The notes: generated by a model not told the origin, from the sequence alone. A stretch of DNA of 64,000 nt from Flagellimonas pacifica (GCF_900215465.1 NZ_OBEH01000001.1:124001-188000), one strand, 5' to 3'; positions 1 through 9,696 are shown, numbered from the stretch's first letter. A program made the numbers and translations.

Positions 1-647
1 CAAAACAGTTCTACTTTGTTTTCGCCTGGGTCTACGGATTCATCGTCAATAAAGTTTACATCCGGTGCAACCGGTGCAATACCCAATAAACGATACTTCA
101 ACTCTCCTTGACGCTTATCAAAATACCACATTCCCTTTATACGATACTCCTCAATATCAGCTGCGTTTAAATCTCTTTGGTTAATAAATTCCGCAGAAAT
201 CTGCTCACCGGCGTTGATTTGTTCGTATCCGAGGTCGGTAGTATCCACTTTGCTCAATGTAGCGCTCAAATCCTCAAACTTTCGCTTTTCAGTAAAGTAA
301 GAGTCCGTATATACCTCAGTCAAGTTCCCATTTTTGATGTTCTTCATCAAAACATGGTAGAGTGACCTTCTGTCCGCTCCAATACCTATGGTATCAGTTG
401 GGTAGTATAATGGAAAATTAACACGCTCATCCAGATCAATCACTTCCCATACGGTCTTGGACCAAAGGATATCTCTATCGTCAATGTATCCATAATCTAA
501 CGGGGCGTCATTGTCCTGTTCTATTTGGGCCTGAGTCTTTTTCCCAACCTCATCTGGCAACTTGGCATTCAAAATGTTTGCCTGTGCCATAATGGATATG
601 GGCATTAAGCTTAAAGCTCCAATCAATAATGCATTTTTCCAATTCAT
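1..647 (-). CDS. gldN: Gliding motility / type IX secretion protein GldN (C-terminus cut by window edge)
   Basis: GldN is a periplasmic partner of GldK in the ring of the type IX secretion system (T9SS), which also powers gliding. The start codon is at 647; the protein opens with MNWKNALLIGALSLM and a signal peptide ending near MAQA. The visible part carries typical GldN text such as DDRDILWSKTVWEVIDLDER and NFPLYYPTDT, and a GMWYFDKRQGELKYRLLGIAP stretch. The reading frame runs off the left edge, so the C-terminus is missing. It is the last gene of the gldK-L-M-N order, 18 nt after gldM. Identity is clear from both sequence and context. Confidence 0.95.
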   Translation of the reverse strand, partial: MNWKNALLIGALSLMPISIMAQANILNAKLPDEVGKKTQAQIEQDNDAPLDYGYIDDRDILWSKTVWEVIDLDERVNFPLYYPTDTIGIGADRRSLYHVLMKNIKNGNLTEVYTDSYFTEKRKFEDLSATLSKVDTTDLGYEQINAGEQISAEFINQRDLNAADIEEYRIKGMWYFDKRQGELKYRLLGIAPVAPDVNFIDDESVDPGENKVELF

Positions 648-665
648 GATTATCTATATACTTTT

Positions 666-2237
666 TTAGTTTGTAAGCTCAACAACAACAGGTGAAACCT
701 TCTTCAACTTATACGTCTTGTTGTTTGAAATGTAAGCTTTGATATCGAATATCTGAACCGCCTCACCTCTTTTAGCTCTTTTCAAGGCAGATTTAGCTCT
801 TCCATTCAATTTGTTTCCGTTTACTACGATTGTAGGCTGACCTGGCACTTTAAATTTGAATCCGCTAACAGCAAGGTTCAAATCAAAATCAAAGTCTTCC
901 AACATAGCTCCAATAGTAGAAATTTCTAAGTTCTTTCTCGGCATTTTAGCACTACCAGCTTCACCACGAACAGTACCTCCTGGTCTTGGAATATCCTTGA
1001 TACGGAAGGTTGCAGGTGTGCTGATTCTTTGTCCATCTGGCAATACCCCTGATGCACTAATGGTAACTTCTCTTCCTTTACCTGGGTTCATAACATACTT
1101 GCTGCCAGCTCTTCTGGTCAAACCAGGAGCAGATGCGGTAACTTTGTTATCTGGAATTCCAGGAATAGAAATCGTCATTGGGTTAGATACCCCACGATAT
1201 ACCACATTCATTTTATCAGCAGCAATTACCGCAGCGTTAGGCTTGTTGATTGTAGAGAACGTATTCTTTACTTCAACTGGAACTTCGTTACCATCCTGCA
1301 TATAAACCAATTCACCTTTAAGTTCATGGTCTCCAGCAGCACCGGCACTGATCAATAGTTTTACACCACCAGCTTCCAATTCATAATCTCTACCTTCTTT
1401 CAATTCCCTACCATCTAAAGTCAAGTTAGCTTTTTCTGGTTTTGCAGTTTTGTCCGTTTTACCAACAACAATACTACCTTGGAATTTTTCACCAGAATAG
1501 AACACAGATTTCTCTTGCTCCAATAAAGTTGAAAAGTTCTTCAATGAAACAGCTTCTGTCAAGTTACCTTCCAAAAGTCCTTTAAGAACCTCTTGCTCCG
1601 TAGCTTTAATATCAGCTTGTAATTGCGTTACCTTAGTTAAAGATGCCACTAAAGGATATCCTTCAAAGTGGTAATTGATCCAATCAACTTTTACTTTATC
1701 TCTGATTCTTTCCACTTTTCCATCCTTGTCACCTGTTTCAAACCTAGTCTGAACAGCTCCTTTGATTTCTCCCATGTTTTCTGGAAGAGCAGCAACAATC
1801 TTTTCCCTATAATTGGTCAAGTTGCTTAAGAACTCCTGACCTTCTGGCTTTAAATTATCTCCTTTAAAGAATAGGTTGTCCAAATAATCAGACTTATCCA
1901 TTACAACATAGTTGTTTGGGTCTTCTTGATCAGCCAACATACCTTTTTTCAACTCTTCCAAGTACTTATAATACTCTTGTGATAGTTGTTTTACGGTCTG
2001 AGCCTTCTCAAACAACGGGCCATACTTTATCGCATCTTCTGAAGCTTTAGTCTCTAAACCTTCAAAATAAGCCAAGTTGTTAGCATCCGCTTTTACGTTG
2101 GAAGTTTCAAGCTTTGCGTTCATTAATCCGAACGCCGCAAGGACTTCCTTACTCATATTTAGGGCCAACATCGCGATGAAGATCAAATACATAAGGTTGA
2201 TCATCTTCTGACGTGGTGTTTGTTTTCCTCCTGCCAT
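666..2237 (-). CDS. gldM: Type IX secretion / gliding motor protein GldM
   Basis: GldM forms the inner-membrane motor with GldL and spans the periplasm to reach the GldK/GldN ring. It is 523 aa, the usual length. The N-terminus has one transmembrane helix at about residues 13-35 (INLMYLIFIAMLALNMSKEVL), followed by a helical periplasmic domain and beta-rich repeat domains to the C-terminus. Arg9 and Tyr17, described as motor residues in the F. johnsoniae GldLM structure, are present here. Start ATG at 2237; the gene lies 61 nt after gldL and 18 nt before gldN, consistent with one operon. Confidence 0.97.
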   Translation of the reverse strand: MAGGKQTPRQKMINLMYLIFIAMLALNMSKEVLAAFGLMNAKLETSNVKADANNLAYFEGLETKASEDAIKYGPLFEKAQTVKQLSQEYYKYLEELKKGMLADQEDPNNYVVMDKSDYLDNLFFKGDNLKPEGQEFLSNLTNYREKIVAALPENMGEIKGAVQTRFETGDKDGKVERIRDKVKVDWINYHFEGYPLVASLTKVTQLQADIKATEQEVLKGLLEGNLTEAVSLKNFSTLLEQEKSVFYSGEKFQGSIVVGKTDKTAKPEKANLTLDGRELKEGRDYELEAGGVKLLISAGAAGDHELKGELVYMQDGNEVPVEVKNTFSTINKPNAAVIAADKMNVVYRGVSNPMTISIPGIPDNKVTASAPGLTRRAGSKYVMNPGKGREVTISASGVLPDGQRISTPATFRIKDIPRPGGTVRGEAGSAKMPRKNLEISTIGAMLEDFDFDLNLAVSGFKFKVPGQPTIVVNGNKLNGRAKSALKRAKRGEAVQIFDIKAYISNNKTYKLKKVSPVVVELTN

Positions 2238-2298
2238 GTTTTTCTAATTAGAATTAATAATTAATTTGATCTGGGTTTGGTATCCAATTAAACCCTAA

Positions 2299-2949
2299 TT
2301 AGTTTTTTGCCATAGCAGACAACATACCTCCGTATACTCCATTCAAAGAAGAAAGGTTGGTTGCCAAAGATTCCATTTGATCTTTTAATGCACCAGCATT
2401 CTGCACAACTTCCTCATTAATAGAGGCCTGACGGCTAGCACTTTCCAATTGTACTTTGTACAAGCTGTTCAAAGACTCCATTTGAGCTGCAGCATGAGAC
2501 AATTCTTCAGAATACTTCTTGGTATGCTGAATGGCATCTGTAGTAGGAGCAATTCCTTTGGCCGCACCTTCAAAATTCTTGATGCTATCTCCCAAACTAG
2601 TGAAAAGCTCAGAATCGATATTGGCATCTTTTAAAAGATCATCCAATTTTCTTGAAAGAAGACCTTCAGCCTCTTGAGCTTGCTTGGCCTCATTTTTGTT
2701 TCCTTTAGATTGACCGTTGGCCAATTCTGGGTAAACCAAAGACCAATCGTACTCGTCGTCTACTGGTTCAAATGCACTGATAGCAAATATTAATGCTTCA
2801 GTAATTAATCCAACCGCAAGAAGCAGTCCACCGGTCAGTGGTCCAAATTCCCAGTGAAGGATTTTAAATAGTGCACCAATAATTACTACCGATGCTCCAA
2901 GCCCGTAGGCCATGTTAAACAGCTTTTTTGTTGATTTTGACTGTGCCAT
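2299..2949 (-). CDS. gldL: Type IX secretion / gliding motor protein GldL
   Basis: GldL is the cytoplasmic-membrane stator that conducts protons and drives GldM. It is 216 aa with two transmembrane helices (about 12-34 and 38-58) and a long cytoplasmic helical tail. Tyr15, Lys29, His32 and Glu51 lie where the F. johnsoniae protein has its charged and polar intramembrane residues Tyr13, Lys27, His30 and Glu49, an offset of two. The motor therefore looks intact. It is flanked by gldK upstream and gldM downstream on the same strand. Confidence 0.97.
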   Translation of the reverse strand: MAQSKSTKKLFNMAYGLGASVVIIGALFKILHWEFGPLTGGLLLAVGLITEALIFAISAFEPVDDEYDWSLVYPELANGQSKGNKNEAKQAQEAEGLLSRKLDDLLKDANIDSELFTSLGDSIKNFEGAAKGIAPTTDAIQHTKKYSEELSHAAAQMESLNSLYKVQLESASRQASINEEVVQNAGALKDQMESLATNLSSLNGVYGGMLSAMAKN

Positions 2950-3022
2950 AATTCTAGTTTTAATTAAGTTATATAAATAAGTATTTGGTTACTGGTTTAT
3001 ATAATGCTCTCTCTCGTTTAAT

Positions 3023-4411
3023 TTATCTTCCCGAAGGTAATCCGTTTCTTCCGCTTGTGGAATCTTCCTCGCCCATATAATCTTGAACGGTTCTGAAACC
3101 AATATAACTTCTGGCGGAATCTTGGTATTCATAATCCCTGGTACTCACTTGCAAGAAGTATGCAACATCCTTCCAAGATCCTCCACGAATCACTTTTCTT
3201 TTGTTCTGTCCCGAACCAATATTTGGGTTCATTGTAGACAGGTATTCATAAGCTCCTTGATCAAAACTGGAGCTTGTCCATTCTGATACATTACCGGCCA
3301 TGTTATATAAGTTATAATCATTTGGCTCATAAGATTTTGCCTCTACCGTATACAATGCTGCATCTGCGGCATAATCTCCACGTTGCGGCTTAAAGTTGGC
3401 CATAAAACAACCTGTATCGCTAATTACATAAGGACCTCCCCAAGGATAGGTACCTCCTTCAATACCACCTCTTGCTGCATATTCCCATTCGGCTTCGGTT
3501 GGTAATCTAAACTGGTTTACAAATTGTTTTCCACGACTTTTTTGGTCATCGTTCTTAAACTTTGTTCTCCATGAACAAAATGCCTTTGCTTGTTGCCAGT
3601 TTACACCAACAACCGGATATTCGCTATAAGCGTCATGCCAAAAATAATCGTTGTGCATAGGCTCATTATAGGAATATTCAAAATCCTTGATCCACACTGT
3701 GGTATCTGGGTAAATTTCAGCTACTTCTTGTTTTATAAAGTCTTTTCTACGACCTGTTTTAGCTCTGGCCGCAGCTTCAATATCCATCCAATTGTACGTA
3801 TATTTCAACTGGGTGACATCTATGGTTCTTAATCCATTATAACTTTCTTCTTCTGGAAGATATAATGAATCCATTACCTCGGCATAATACTCATCTGGGT
3901 ATTCTGATGTATCCCATACCAAATCAACATCCGTATTCAATGCTCTTCCTTCATATCCTGTTTCTCCAAGACCTGCATAGTTATCGAGCATATATTTTTC
4001 ATAAACGGATATTTTGGTGGTATCGGTATCTTTAAACCCGTACTCTCCAATACCTTCGTCTTCTGGACCAAGGCCCAACTCATCAGCAAGGATGGCCAAT
4101 TTTGTTCTAGTGATAGAGTCTTTTACCCACTCCACAAACTGTCGATACTCACTATTGGTGATTTCCGTATCATCCATATAAAAGGAGCGTACGGTAACTG
4201 TTCTTGTGGGAGCGTTCAATACTTTCGCCTGATCCTCTTCAGCTTTACCCATTACATAGGAGCCGCGGGGAATCAGTTCCATTCCGTAGGGTTTCTCTGG
4301 ATACCATTTTTTTCCTTTGGCTCCAACTAGTTCACCTTTTGACTTTGAATTTGACCCGCAACTTGCGAGTAAAAAAACAAATGCTATAGATGAAAAGAAT
4401 AGCTTTCTCAT
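3023..4411 (-). CDS. gldK: Gliding motility lipoprotein GldK
   Basis: GldK is an outer-membrane lipoprotein that forms the periplasmic T9SS ring with GldN. The signal peptide ends in a lipobox (VFLLASC, Cys18). The rest is a sulfatase-modifying (FGE/SUMF1) fold: MELIPRGSYVMGK near residues 44-56, FRLPTEAEWEYAARGG, MAGNVSEWTSS and VIRGGSWKD toward the C-terminus. The cysteines used by true formylglycine-generating enzymes after the RGGSW motif are absent, as expected of a structural GldK. Length is 462 aa. It is the first gld gene of the operon, with 120 nt of upstream sequence separating it from the arginase-fold gene. Confidence 0.96.
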   Translation of the reverse strand: MRKLFFSSIAFVFLLASCGSNSKSKGELVGAKGKKWYPEKPYGMELIPRGSYVMGKAEEDQAKVLNAPTRTVTVRSFYMDDTEITNSEYRQFVEWVKDSITRTKLAILADELGLGPEDEGIGEYGFKDTDTTKISVYEKYMLDNYAGLGETGYEGRALNTDVDLVWDTSEYPDEYYAEVMDSLYLPEEESYNGLRTIDVTQLKYTYNWMDIEAAARAKTGRRKDFIKQEVAEIYPDTTVWIKDFEYSYNEPMHNDYFWHDAYSEYPVVGVNWQQAKAFCSWRTKFKNDDQKSRGKQFVNQFRLPTEAEWEYAARGGIEGGTYPWGGPYVISDTGCFMANFKPQRGDYAADAALYTVEAKSYEPNDYNLYNMAGNVSEWTSSSFDQGAYEYLSTMNPNIGSGQNKRKVIRGGSWKDVAYFLQVSTRDYEYQDSARSYIGFRTVQDYMGEEDSTSGRNGLPSGR

Positions 4412-4531
4412 ACTTTAGGTTAAATTTTCGATTTAAGATTATAAGTTGTACAACACAAATTCACTATTCTCAAAACTGTTTTTTGAATAAATTATTGTGT
4501 AAAAACAATTAATGCTTAAAATTTAATTTGT

Positions 4532-5692
4532 TTAGTTAAGACCCTTTCTATAAGCCTTGAACCACCTTTCTGGAATGTTCTGGTTGCAAGCATCCAGATA
4601 GTCCTCTTCGGTGCAAGGTAATAACGCCGCGGAATTTGTTTTAGTATGTTCTGGCAAAATTGATGGAACCTCTACCCACCAACGCTCGGTAACATGACTC
4701 TTGTAGAATATAAGTTCTTCCGTATCTGTGGGAACGGTAAACTTGGTAAAGTCCTCACTTTTAGAGCTCGGGTATTCCTTTACCCTAAAACTGATGCCTT
4801 CTATAAAATACCAGATGATCTGTGCAATCATTTGAAAGGCTTGGGGCGAGTTCTCTCCTTCGTATATCCCAAATAAAGAAACTTTATCGCTAATCCCAGC
4901 ATATCTTGCAATAGCACAGATTTCTCTTCCGGTAAATCCATTTGGAGAAAAGTTGTTGTTCAGCAATCCCATTTCACTGGCACGTATAGACCTTAAGTCT
5001 AAGCTTACAATATGGGAACTTCTTAAAATAGGTTCCGCCAGTTCAATATTAGCTGCTATCTCACCCAATCTATAAGCATCAAAAAAGAGACGTTCCATTA
5101 GATCAACCTCTTCTTGGGCATTAAAATAACTTTGGTATCCAATATTGGAGAAGTTAAAAAGATTATTGGGTTTGTCCGTAATAATTCTGGTCATGTAGGA
5201 ATGCGAAGAAATCAATTCATCATCTTCTCCAAAGTCAAAACGGCTATCAATGGACACCAGATTGACCATGTCCTTTATTTTATCGAAGGCCCTATAGGTT
5301 GGAAAAGTAATATCCTGGGTAGCACCTATTATAATAGGTATAATGTTTTCTTCAAGCAGTCCCGCCACAATTTCCTTGACCACAAAATAAGTATCCTCAA
5401 CAGTATCTCCTTCTTCAACATCTCCTATATCTAAAATTGTGGAATTCCAATTGCCCATCATTAAGCGGTACAGTTGAATTCGAATCTCATCCAAATTCAA
5501 CCTTTCCGGTTTTTTCTCAAATGCATTCCTGGACTCTTGCACTCCAAAAATTGCCACTGTTGCATTGGCAAATACGGGAAGTCCCTTTTTCTCAGTATGC
5601 TTAAAAACGTTTTTTCCCAGTGCCTGGGGTGGCAATAATTCTGAAAATGCCAGAACCTTATCTTTAATGGGGACCAAAAAATCGAACGCCAT
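4532..5692 (-). CDS. Arginase-fold (formimidoylglutamase-like) protein with degenerate metal site
   Basis: This 386-aa protein aligns by pattern with the ureohydrolase family (arginase, agmatinase, formimidoylglutamase), and annotation pipelines usually call such genes formimidoylglutamase. The three metal-binding motifs are altered. The expected GG(D/N)HS reads GATQD, DAHxD reads DSRFD, and SxDxD reads SLDLR, so three of the six usual manganese ligands are missing. I infer that it is a pseudoenzyme or has a different activity. It starts 1 nt after the topA stop and is followed by gldK, so it sits between topoisomerase and the gliding operon. No histidine-utilisation (hut) genes are nearby, which argues against a simple histidine-degradation role. 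Confidence 0.75.
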   Translation of the reverse strand: MAFDFLVPIKDKVLAFSELLPPQALGKNVFKHTEKKGLPVFANATVAIFGVQESRNAFEKKPERLNLDEIRIQLYRLMMGNWNSTILDIGDVEEGDTVEDTYFVVKEIVAGLLEENIIPIIIGATQDITFPTYRAFDKIKDMVNLVSIDSRFDFGEDDELISSHSYMTRIITDKPNNLFNFSNIGYQSYFNAQEEVDLMERLFFDAYRLGEIAANIELAEPILRSSHIVSLDLRSIRASEMGLLNNNFSPNGFTGREICAIARYAGISDKVSLFGIYEGENSPQAFQMIAQIIWYFIEGISFRVKEYPSSKSEDFTKFTVPTDTEELIFYKSHVTERWWVEVPSILPEHTKTNSAALLPCTEEDYLDACNQNIPERWFKAYRKGLN

Positions 5693-5693
5693 A

Positions 5694-8183
5694 TTACTTC
5701 TTCGTCTTTGCTTTTGCTTTGGTTTTTTTCTTAGGAGCTTTCTTTTCCAATAGAGCCTGTGCTTCTTCTAATGAGATTTTGGTTGCATCCACATCTTTGG
5801 ATAGTTCAACCTTTATTCTTCCCTTTATAATATTATGCCTGCCCCATCTTGCTTTTTCAATGCGAATTTTCTCCGCTGGCCATTCTTGAATCAGCTTTTC
5901 TGCTTCTTTTATTTTTTTGGCCTCAATAAGTTCAACAATATCAGTTTTGGAGAGATTATCAAAATCATATTTTTTGTTCACATTAATGAACATGCCATTC
6001 CATTTAATAAATGGGCCAAACCTCCCTACTCCTTTGGTAACTTCCAATTCTTCATAATGGGCTATGGGCGCGTCAGCTTTTTGCTTTTCTTTTATCAGTT
6101 CTATGGCTCTATCCATATCTACATCAAAAGCACTTTCTCCTTTTGCAAGTGAAATAAACTTTTTCCCAAACCTTACATAAGGTCCAAAACGTCCTACGTT
6201 GGCTTCCACTTCTTCTTCTTCGTATGTCCCCAATTTTCGTGGCAACTCAAAAAGTTCCATAGCCTCTTCAAAGGTTATGGTTGTAATGGACTGCTCTGGC
6301 AACAAACTGGCAAACAATGGTTTTTCTTCTTCATCAACAGTACCAATTTGGACCATTGGCCCAAAACGTCCCAATCTGGCAGCCACTTGTCTTCCTGATT
6401 TTGGATCTGTCCCCAAAACGCGTTCCCCGCTTGCTCTATCAGCATTTTCTTCTACATCCATCACTTTAGGGTGAAAATCAGTATAGAATTCCTTCATCAT
6501 CTTTTGCCAATCTTCATCTCCGGCCGCTATTTCATCAAAATTCTCTTCAACCTTTGCCGTGAAGTTGTAATCCAAGATTGTGGTAAAATGACTTACCAAG
6601 AAGTCGTTGACAATCATTCCAATATCCGTTGGCACCAGCTTTCCTTTATCAGAACCTATCATTTCGGATAATTTCTTTTCGGCAAGTTCTCCAGATTCCA
6701 AAACCAACTGTGAATAATGACGCTCTGTACCTTCTACAGTTCCTTTTTCCACATAGCCCCTATTTTGGATAGTAGAAATTGTTGGAGCATAGGTAGATGG
6801 TCTTCCAATACCCAACTCTTCCAACTTTTTCACCAAAGAAGCTTCTGTATAGCGATATGGGGGTCTTGAAAAACGCTCCGTTGCCGTAATATAATTGTTT
6901 TGCAATGCATCACCCACATTCATGGCCGGAAGCATTCCTTCCTGTTCTTCTGCCCTATCTTCTTCATCAGTACCTTCCAAATATACTTTTAGGAAACCGT
7001 CAAATTTCACCACTTCTCCATTGGCCGTGAATTCTTCATTATGGGAAGTTGCCTTAATCTTTACGTTCGTGCGCTCCAATTGCGCATCGCTCATTTGTGA
7101 AGCCAAGGTTCGTTTCCATATCAATTCATAAAGCTTGGCCTGGTCACGCTCCAATGATGGGGATTGCAATTTCATATCAGTAGGGCGTACTGCCTCATGC
7201 GCTTCTTGCGCCCCTTTGGACTTCCCAGTATAGCTTCTTACTTTACTATAGGGTTCTCCATAGTTTTGAATAATGGCGTCTTTAGCTGCACTTAATGCCT
7301 CGTTGGAAAGATTTACGCTATCGGTTCTCATATAGGTAATCAAACCTGCCTCGTACAAACGTTGCGCCACCTGCATGGTCCTGCCCACCGAAAAATACAA
7401 TTTCCGGGAAGCTTCCTGTTGTAAAGTGGATGTTGTAAAAGGCGGAGCCGGAGACTTTTTTGCCGGCTTCTTATCCAGATTGGACACGGAAAAATCGGCT
7501 CCAATATTTTGTTTCAAGAAAACCTGTGCGGCTTCTTTGGTGGGGAAAGTTTTGTTCAGTTTTGCTGAAAAAACATTTCCGTTCATAGTTTTAAACTCAG
7601 CCCTTATCCTAAAGGAAGCTTCTGGTTTAAAAACCTCAATATCGCGCTCTCTTTCAACAATCAACCTAACGGCTACGGATTGCACCCTTCCTGCTGAAAG
7701 TCCTGGTTTTATTTTTTTCCAAAGCACTGGGGAAAGTTCATATCCCACTAATCTATCCAAAACCCTTCTTGCTTGTTGGGCATTTACCAAATCGTAATTG
7801 ATTTCTCTTGGGTTTTCTATCGCCTTTTGAATTGCCGATTTGGTAATGGAATTAAATACAATTCTCTTAGTCTTATTTTTGTCCAATTTCAGTTCTTCCG
7901 CCAAATGCCATGAAATGGCTTCTCCCTCTCGGTCTTCATCACTTGCCAACCAAATAGTATCTGCTTTTTTAGCTAAGTCCTTTAGTTTTTTAACCAAGGC
8001 TTTCTTCTCTTTGTCAACAGTATATTTAGGCTTAAAATCATTTTCAACATCCACTCCAAGCTCTTTCGAAGGAAGGTCCGCGATATGTCCAAAACTAGAT
8101 TCAACCTGAAAATCTTTTCCTAAAAATCGCTCTATGGTTTTTGCTTTAGCTGGCGACTCAACAATTACTAAATTCTTTGGCAT
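5694..8183 (-). CDS. topA: DNA topoisomerase I
   Basis: Type IA topoisomerase that relaxes negative supercoils. The Toprim domain is at the N-terminus (VIVESPAKAKTIE, and SDEDREGEA for the acidic metal residues). The catalytic tyrosine is in LITYMRTDS at about residue 284 counted from the chosen start. The C-terminus has several Toprim_C repeats (xGRFGPxVxxG) in place of four-cysteine zinc ribbons and ends in a lysine-rich tail. I chose ATG at 8183 (MPKNLVIVESPAK); the reading frame extends 11 codons further upstream but that extension is unlike the family. A TACTTTTG element lies just upstream of the chosen start. Confidence 0.97.
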   Translation of the reverse strand: MPKNLVIVESPAKAKTIERFLGKDFQVESSFGHIADLPSKELGVDVENDFKPKYTVDKEKKALVKKLKDLAKKADTIWLASDEDREGEAISWHLAEELKLDKNKTKRIVFNSITKSAIQKAIENPREINYDLVNAQQARRVLDRLVGYELSPVLWKKIKPGLSAGRVQSVAVRLIVERERDIEVFKPEASFRIRAEFKTMNGNVFSAKLNKTFPTKEAAQVFLKQNIGADFSVSNLDKKPAKKSPAPPFTTSTLQQEASRKLYFSVGRTMQVAQRLYEAGLITYMRTDSVNLSNEALSAAKDAIIQNYGEPYSKVRSYTGKSKGAQEAHEAVRPTDMKLQSPSLERDQAKLYELIWKRTLASQMSDAQLERTNVKIKATSHNEEFTANGEVVKFDGFLKVYLEGTDEEDRAEEQEGMLPAMNVGDALQNNYITATERFSRPPYRYTEASLVKKLEELGIGRPSTYAPTISTIQNRGYVEKGTVEGTERHYSQLVLESGELAEKKLSEMIGSDKGKLVPTDIGMIVNDFLVSHFTTILDYNFTAKVEENFDEIAAGDEDWQKMMKEFYTDFHPKVMDVEENADRASGERVLGTDPKSGRQVAARLGRFGPMVQIGTVDEEEKPLFASLLPEQSITTITFEEAMELFELPRKLGTYEEEEVEANVGRFGPYVRFGKKFISLAKGESAFDVDMDRAIELIKEKQKADAPIAHYEELEVTKGVGRFGPFIKWNGMFINVNKKYDFDNLSKTDIVELIEAKKIKEAEKLIQEWPAEKIRIEKARWGRHNIIKGRIKVELSKDVDATKISLEEAQALLEKKAPKKKTKAKAKTKK

Positions 8184-8202
8184 GCAATGGGTTTTGAGGT
8201 AA

Positions 8203-8210
8203 CAAAAGTA
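8203..8210 (-). promoter_or_regulatory. Candidate -7 promoter element for topA
   Basis: On the minus strand the bases read TACTTTTG, an exact match to the Bacteroidota -7 consensus TAnnTTTG, 19 nt before the topA start. No clear -33 TTG is visible at the usual distance, so the call rests on one box. Confidence 0.4.
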
Positions 8211-8251
8211 TATCAATTTTTCGATTTTGGTCTTTTTGAAAAATTGATAGC

Positions 8252-8280
8252 AAAAAAATATCCCGCTAAAAACGGGATAT
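8252..8280 (-). terminator. Intrinsic terminator of the LVIVD lipoprotein gene
   Basis: A perfect 8-bp stem (ATATCCCG with CGGGATAT) around a 7-nt loop is followed, on the minus strand, by seven T residues. It lies 24 nt beyond the stop of the LVIVD gene and before topA. Confidence 0.78.
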
Positions 8281-8303
8281 TCAATATAGTTATTGCGTAT
8301 TTC

Positions 8304-9560
8304 TCAATTGAGCCCTATTTGGCTTATAAGCTTGATTTTATCATCTAAATATTCATATTGGTAAAGTACTCCATCCCCAACCATAATCAAATGGGTTTCC
8401 AAAGGAATAACATCAAACGTAACGATATCTTTAAAGTGATTTAAAGATTTTAAATCCTCAATATCCGTCTTATCATAAACTTTAAGTCCTGATTTACCAT
8501 CGCAAACAAATAATTTTTCACCTTTAATTCCCAAACCATAAGGTTCATCCATTGGGTAGTCTATTGCCAATTTAGGGTTTTCTATGTCAGAAATATCAAC
8601 AATAAAAAGACCACTTTCCAAAGCACCACATTCGTTACCTCCTCGAAGGGTCACATAAGCGTAATCTCCATCCACAACTACAGGGTCGCATGCCGTACCA
8701 TGTTCAAACTCTGAAACAAATGTTGGTTTGCTAGGAGACGAAATATCATAAATATACATGCCACGCATGCTACCCAAGAACAAATGATTCCCTCTATTAA
8801 AAATGGTCTCTATATCAAATCCTGCATAAACATCTTCCAAATCTTGTGGGTTTTCCAAATCTGAGATATCGAATATGTTTATGTTATGACTATCCACAGC
8901 ATAGAGGTAATCATCCACTATTTTAAATCGTGCCAAAGACCCTCCTTGACCTGTCCTGCTATCATTGGCAGCTTCTGCCAATGCAATATCATTAAAAAGG
9001 ACATCTCTACCCTTATTTTGCTCAACTTCTTCAATCAATCTGCGCTCGGTTACCGTATCCCAACCAATCAAAATCTCTGTTTCATAATCAAAATTAACAT
9101 TCTCAATGATATCGGCTTCAAATGGCCAAAATATATTGTTGTACAGTACGTTTTCCAGTCTGTTGATTTGTTCTATCGCATTAATATTGGATATATCAAG
9201 CACGATTAGGTCCATTAGACTATCTGCATACAAAAAATTGTCTTTAACCGAAATATCAACATTACCCGGAATCTTTATAAAAGAAATCTTTTTGGGTTGC
9301 TCAGGATTGCTATTATCTATAACATGAACGCCTTCATACTTGTCATTGACAAAAATATAATCTTCGTAAGTGTATACTTTACCAGACTCATTTATTGGTC
9401 TAGGAGGAATAATGTCAACACTACTAGCAAACTCAGCCTTACTTATGACCAGCGGCCTAGCCACCAAATAATCGGCATAATCACCATTATCATCACTGGT
9501 ATCACAAGACACAAATACTAATGTGACAAGAGATAAAATTAATAGAACTTTCTTTTTCAT
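8304..9560 (-). CDS. LVIVD-repeat surface lipoprotein
   Basis: A 418-aa lipoprotein: the signal peptide ends in LVFVSC with the lipid-anchor cysteine at residue 19. The body consists of repeats containing motifs such as VHVIDNSNPEQP, LIVLDISNIN, INIFDISDLENP, MYIYDISSPSKP and LFIVDISDIENP. These are LVIVD repeats, which are expected to fold as a beta-propeller. Such proteins are common on the Bacteroidota surface but their ligands are mostly unknown. It is transcribed alone, divergently from the cluster starting at 9697, and has its own terminator. Function beyond a propeller lipoprotein is not established. Confidence 0.85.
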   Translation of the reverse strand: MKKKVLLILSLVTLVFVSCDTSDDNGDYADYLVARPLVISKAEFASSVDIIPPRPINESGKVYTYEDYIFVNDKYEGVHVIDNSNPEQPKKISFIKIPGNVDISVKDNFLYADSLMDLIVLDISNINAIEQINRLENVLYNNIFWPFEADIIENVNFDYETEILIGWDTVTERRLIEEVEQNKGRDVLFNDIALAEAANDSRTGQGGSLARFKIVDDYLYAVDSHNINIFDISDLENPQDLEDVYAGFDIETIFNRGNHLFLGSMRGMYIYDISSPSKPTFVSEFEHGTACDPVVVDGDYAYVTLRGGNECGALESGLFIVDISDIENPKLAIDYPMDEPYGLGIKGEKLFVCDGKSGLKVYDKTDIEDLKSLNHFKDIVTFDVIPLETHLIMVGDGVLYQYEYLDDKIKLISQIGLN

Positions 9561-9696
9561 TGTTTAAGTTTTTTGGATAAAATATATTCAATAGATAGAA
9601 AGTCTTAAACAAAGTTGCGTCTGGATAGCTTTAAAAAAAGTGTAAAATTTACATTTTCAATGATAAAGTCATATTTTTAAATCCTAATCCGCAGAA

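Noticed and set aside
4445-4454. 10-bp palindrome GTTGTACAAC upstream of gldK
   Set aside because: A single short palindrome without a promoter or second site is not enough to call an operator.
7375-7797. 140-aa frame opposite topA
   Set aside because: Lies wholly inside topA and its composition is that of an antisense frame; no domain features.
8184-8216. Eleven-codon upstream extension of topA
   Set aside because: The family begins at MPKNLVIVESPAK, and the -7 promoter box lies in the extension.
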